From JBGSYN01 sp041750975 (GTDB taxonomy: Bacteria > Pseudomonadota > Alphaproteobacteria > Geminicoccales > Geminicoccaceae): a stretch of DNA of 13,338 bases. A program made the position numbers and the translations under genes. Position 1 is the first letter of the stretch. Each line of letters opens with the position of its first letter. The stretch lies in NCBI GenBank assembly GCA_041750975.1, contig JBGSYN010000279.1, positions 1 through 13,338 of the forward strand. The letters run 5' to 3'. This document shows, one piece after another, positions 13,276 to 13,338 of the stretch. The notes beneath the pieces are model-generated. The model had not been told where the DNA came from and did not search any database. It saw only the letters and a list, made by a program, of their open reading frames with translations.

Positions 13276-13338
13276 CTTTCGTTAGCTTCGAACGGGTTAT
13301 GCTAGATCTGGAATTTATGGTGTTAGTTGAGTAATGCT

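Noticed and set aside
13098..13338. Possible RNA gene in the 240-bp right-hand region
   Set aside because: No cloverleaf, no rRNA-like stretch and no hairpin with T-tract; only promoter-like boxes and a short inverted repeat are visible.

Overview
The window looks like chromosomal DNA of an alphaproteobacterium. It is GC-rich and densely coding. Five sites fit the GGAAC-N16/17-nGTT promoter recognised by the alphaproteobacterial general-stress sigma factor EcfG; four point at PRC-barrel genes and the fifth points out of the right edge. I cannot name the genus. No rRNA, tRNA, CRISPR array, transposase or integrase was seen.

Left part (1-5590), all on the minus strand: a PAS-GGDEF-EAL cyclic-di-GMP protein (17-1909), a TalB-type transaldolase (2101-3090), a TauD/TfdA-type Fe(II)/2-oxoglutarate dioxygenase (3235-4086) and a YihY/BrkB-type membrane protein with a C-terminal winged-helix-like domain (4181-5590). 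The intergenic gaps are about 90-190 bp, so these are probably separate transcription units; the dioxygenase has its own sigma70-like promoter with an operator-like repeat in the spacer.

Middle part (5706-8742), all on the plus strand: an EcfG-type promoter drives a PRC-barrel gene cut off after about 50 codons. It runs directly into a ZIP-family metal transporter gene that carries an exact 12-bp tandem duplication and a Glu-to-Lys change in its second metal-binding motif. A second EcfG-type promoter precedes a protein with two PRC-barrel domains and a small cysteine-rich (metallothionein/zinc-ribbon-like) protein. A third precedes a secreted PRC-barrel protein, whose intrinsic terminator overlaps the end of the convergent lipase gene.

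Right part (8730-13338): an alpha/beta-hydrolase of lipase type (minus), divergent from an unrecognised 163-residue protein (plus). That gene overlaps by 4 bp, tail to tail, a minus-strand series of a stand-alone receiver protein, a membrane-anchored coiled-coil protein and a periplasmic PRC-barrel protein. The PRC-barrel gene, first in the series, has an EcfG-type promoter. Just beyond it a consensus EcfG promoter points to a gene outside the window.

Taken together (inference), the right two thirds look like a general-stress-response locus built around envelope and cytoplasmic PRC-barrel proteins with metal-handling genes. I see no EcfG, NepR or PhyR gene in the window. The functions of the PRC-barrel proteins, the coiled-coil protein and the 163-residue protein cannot be stated from sequence alone.
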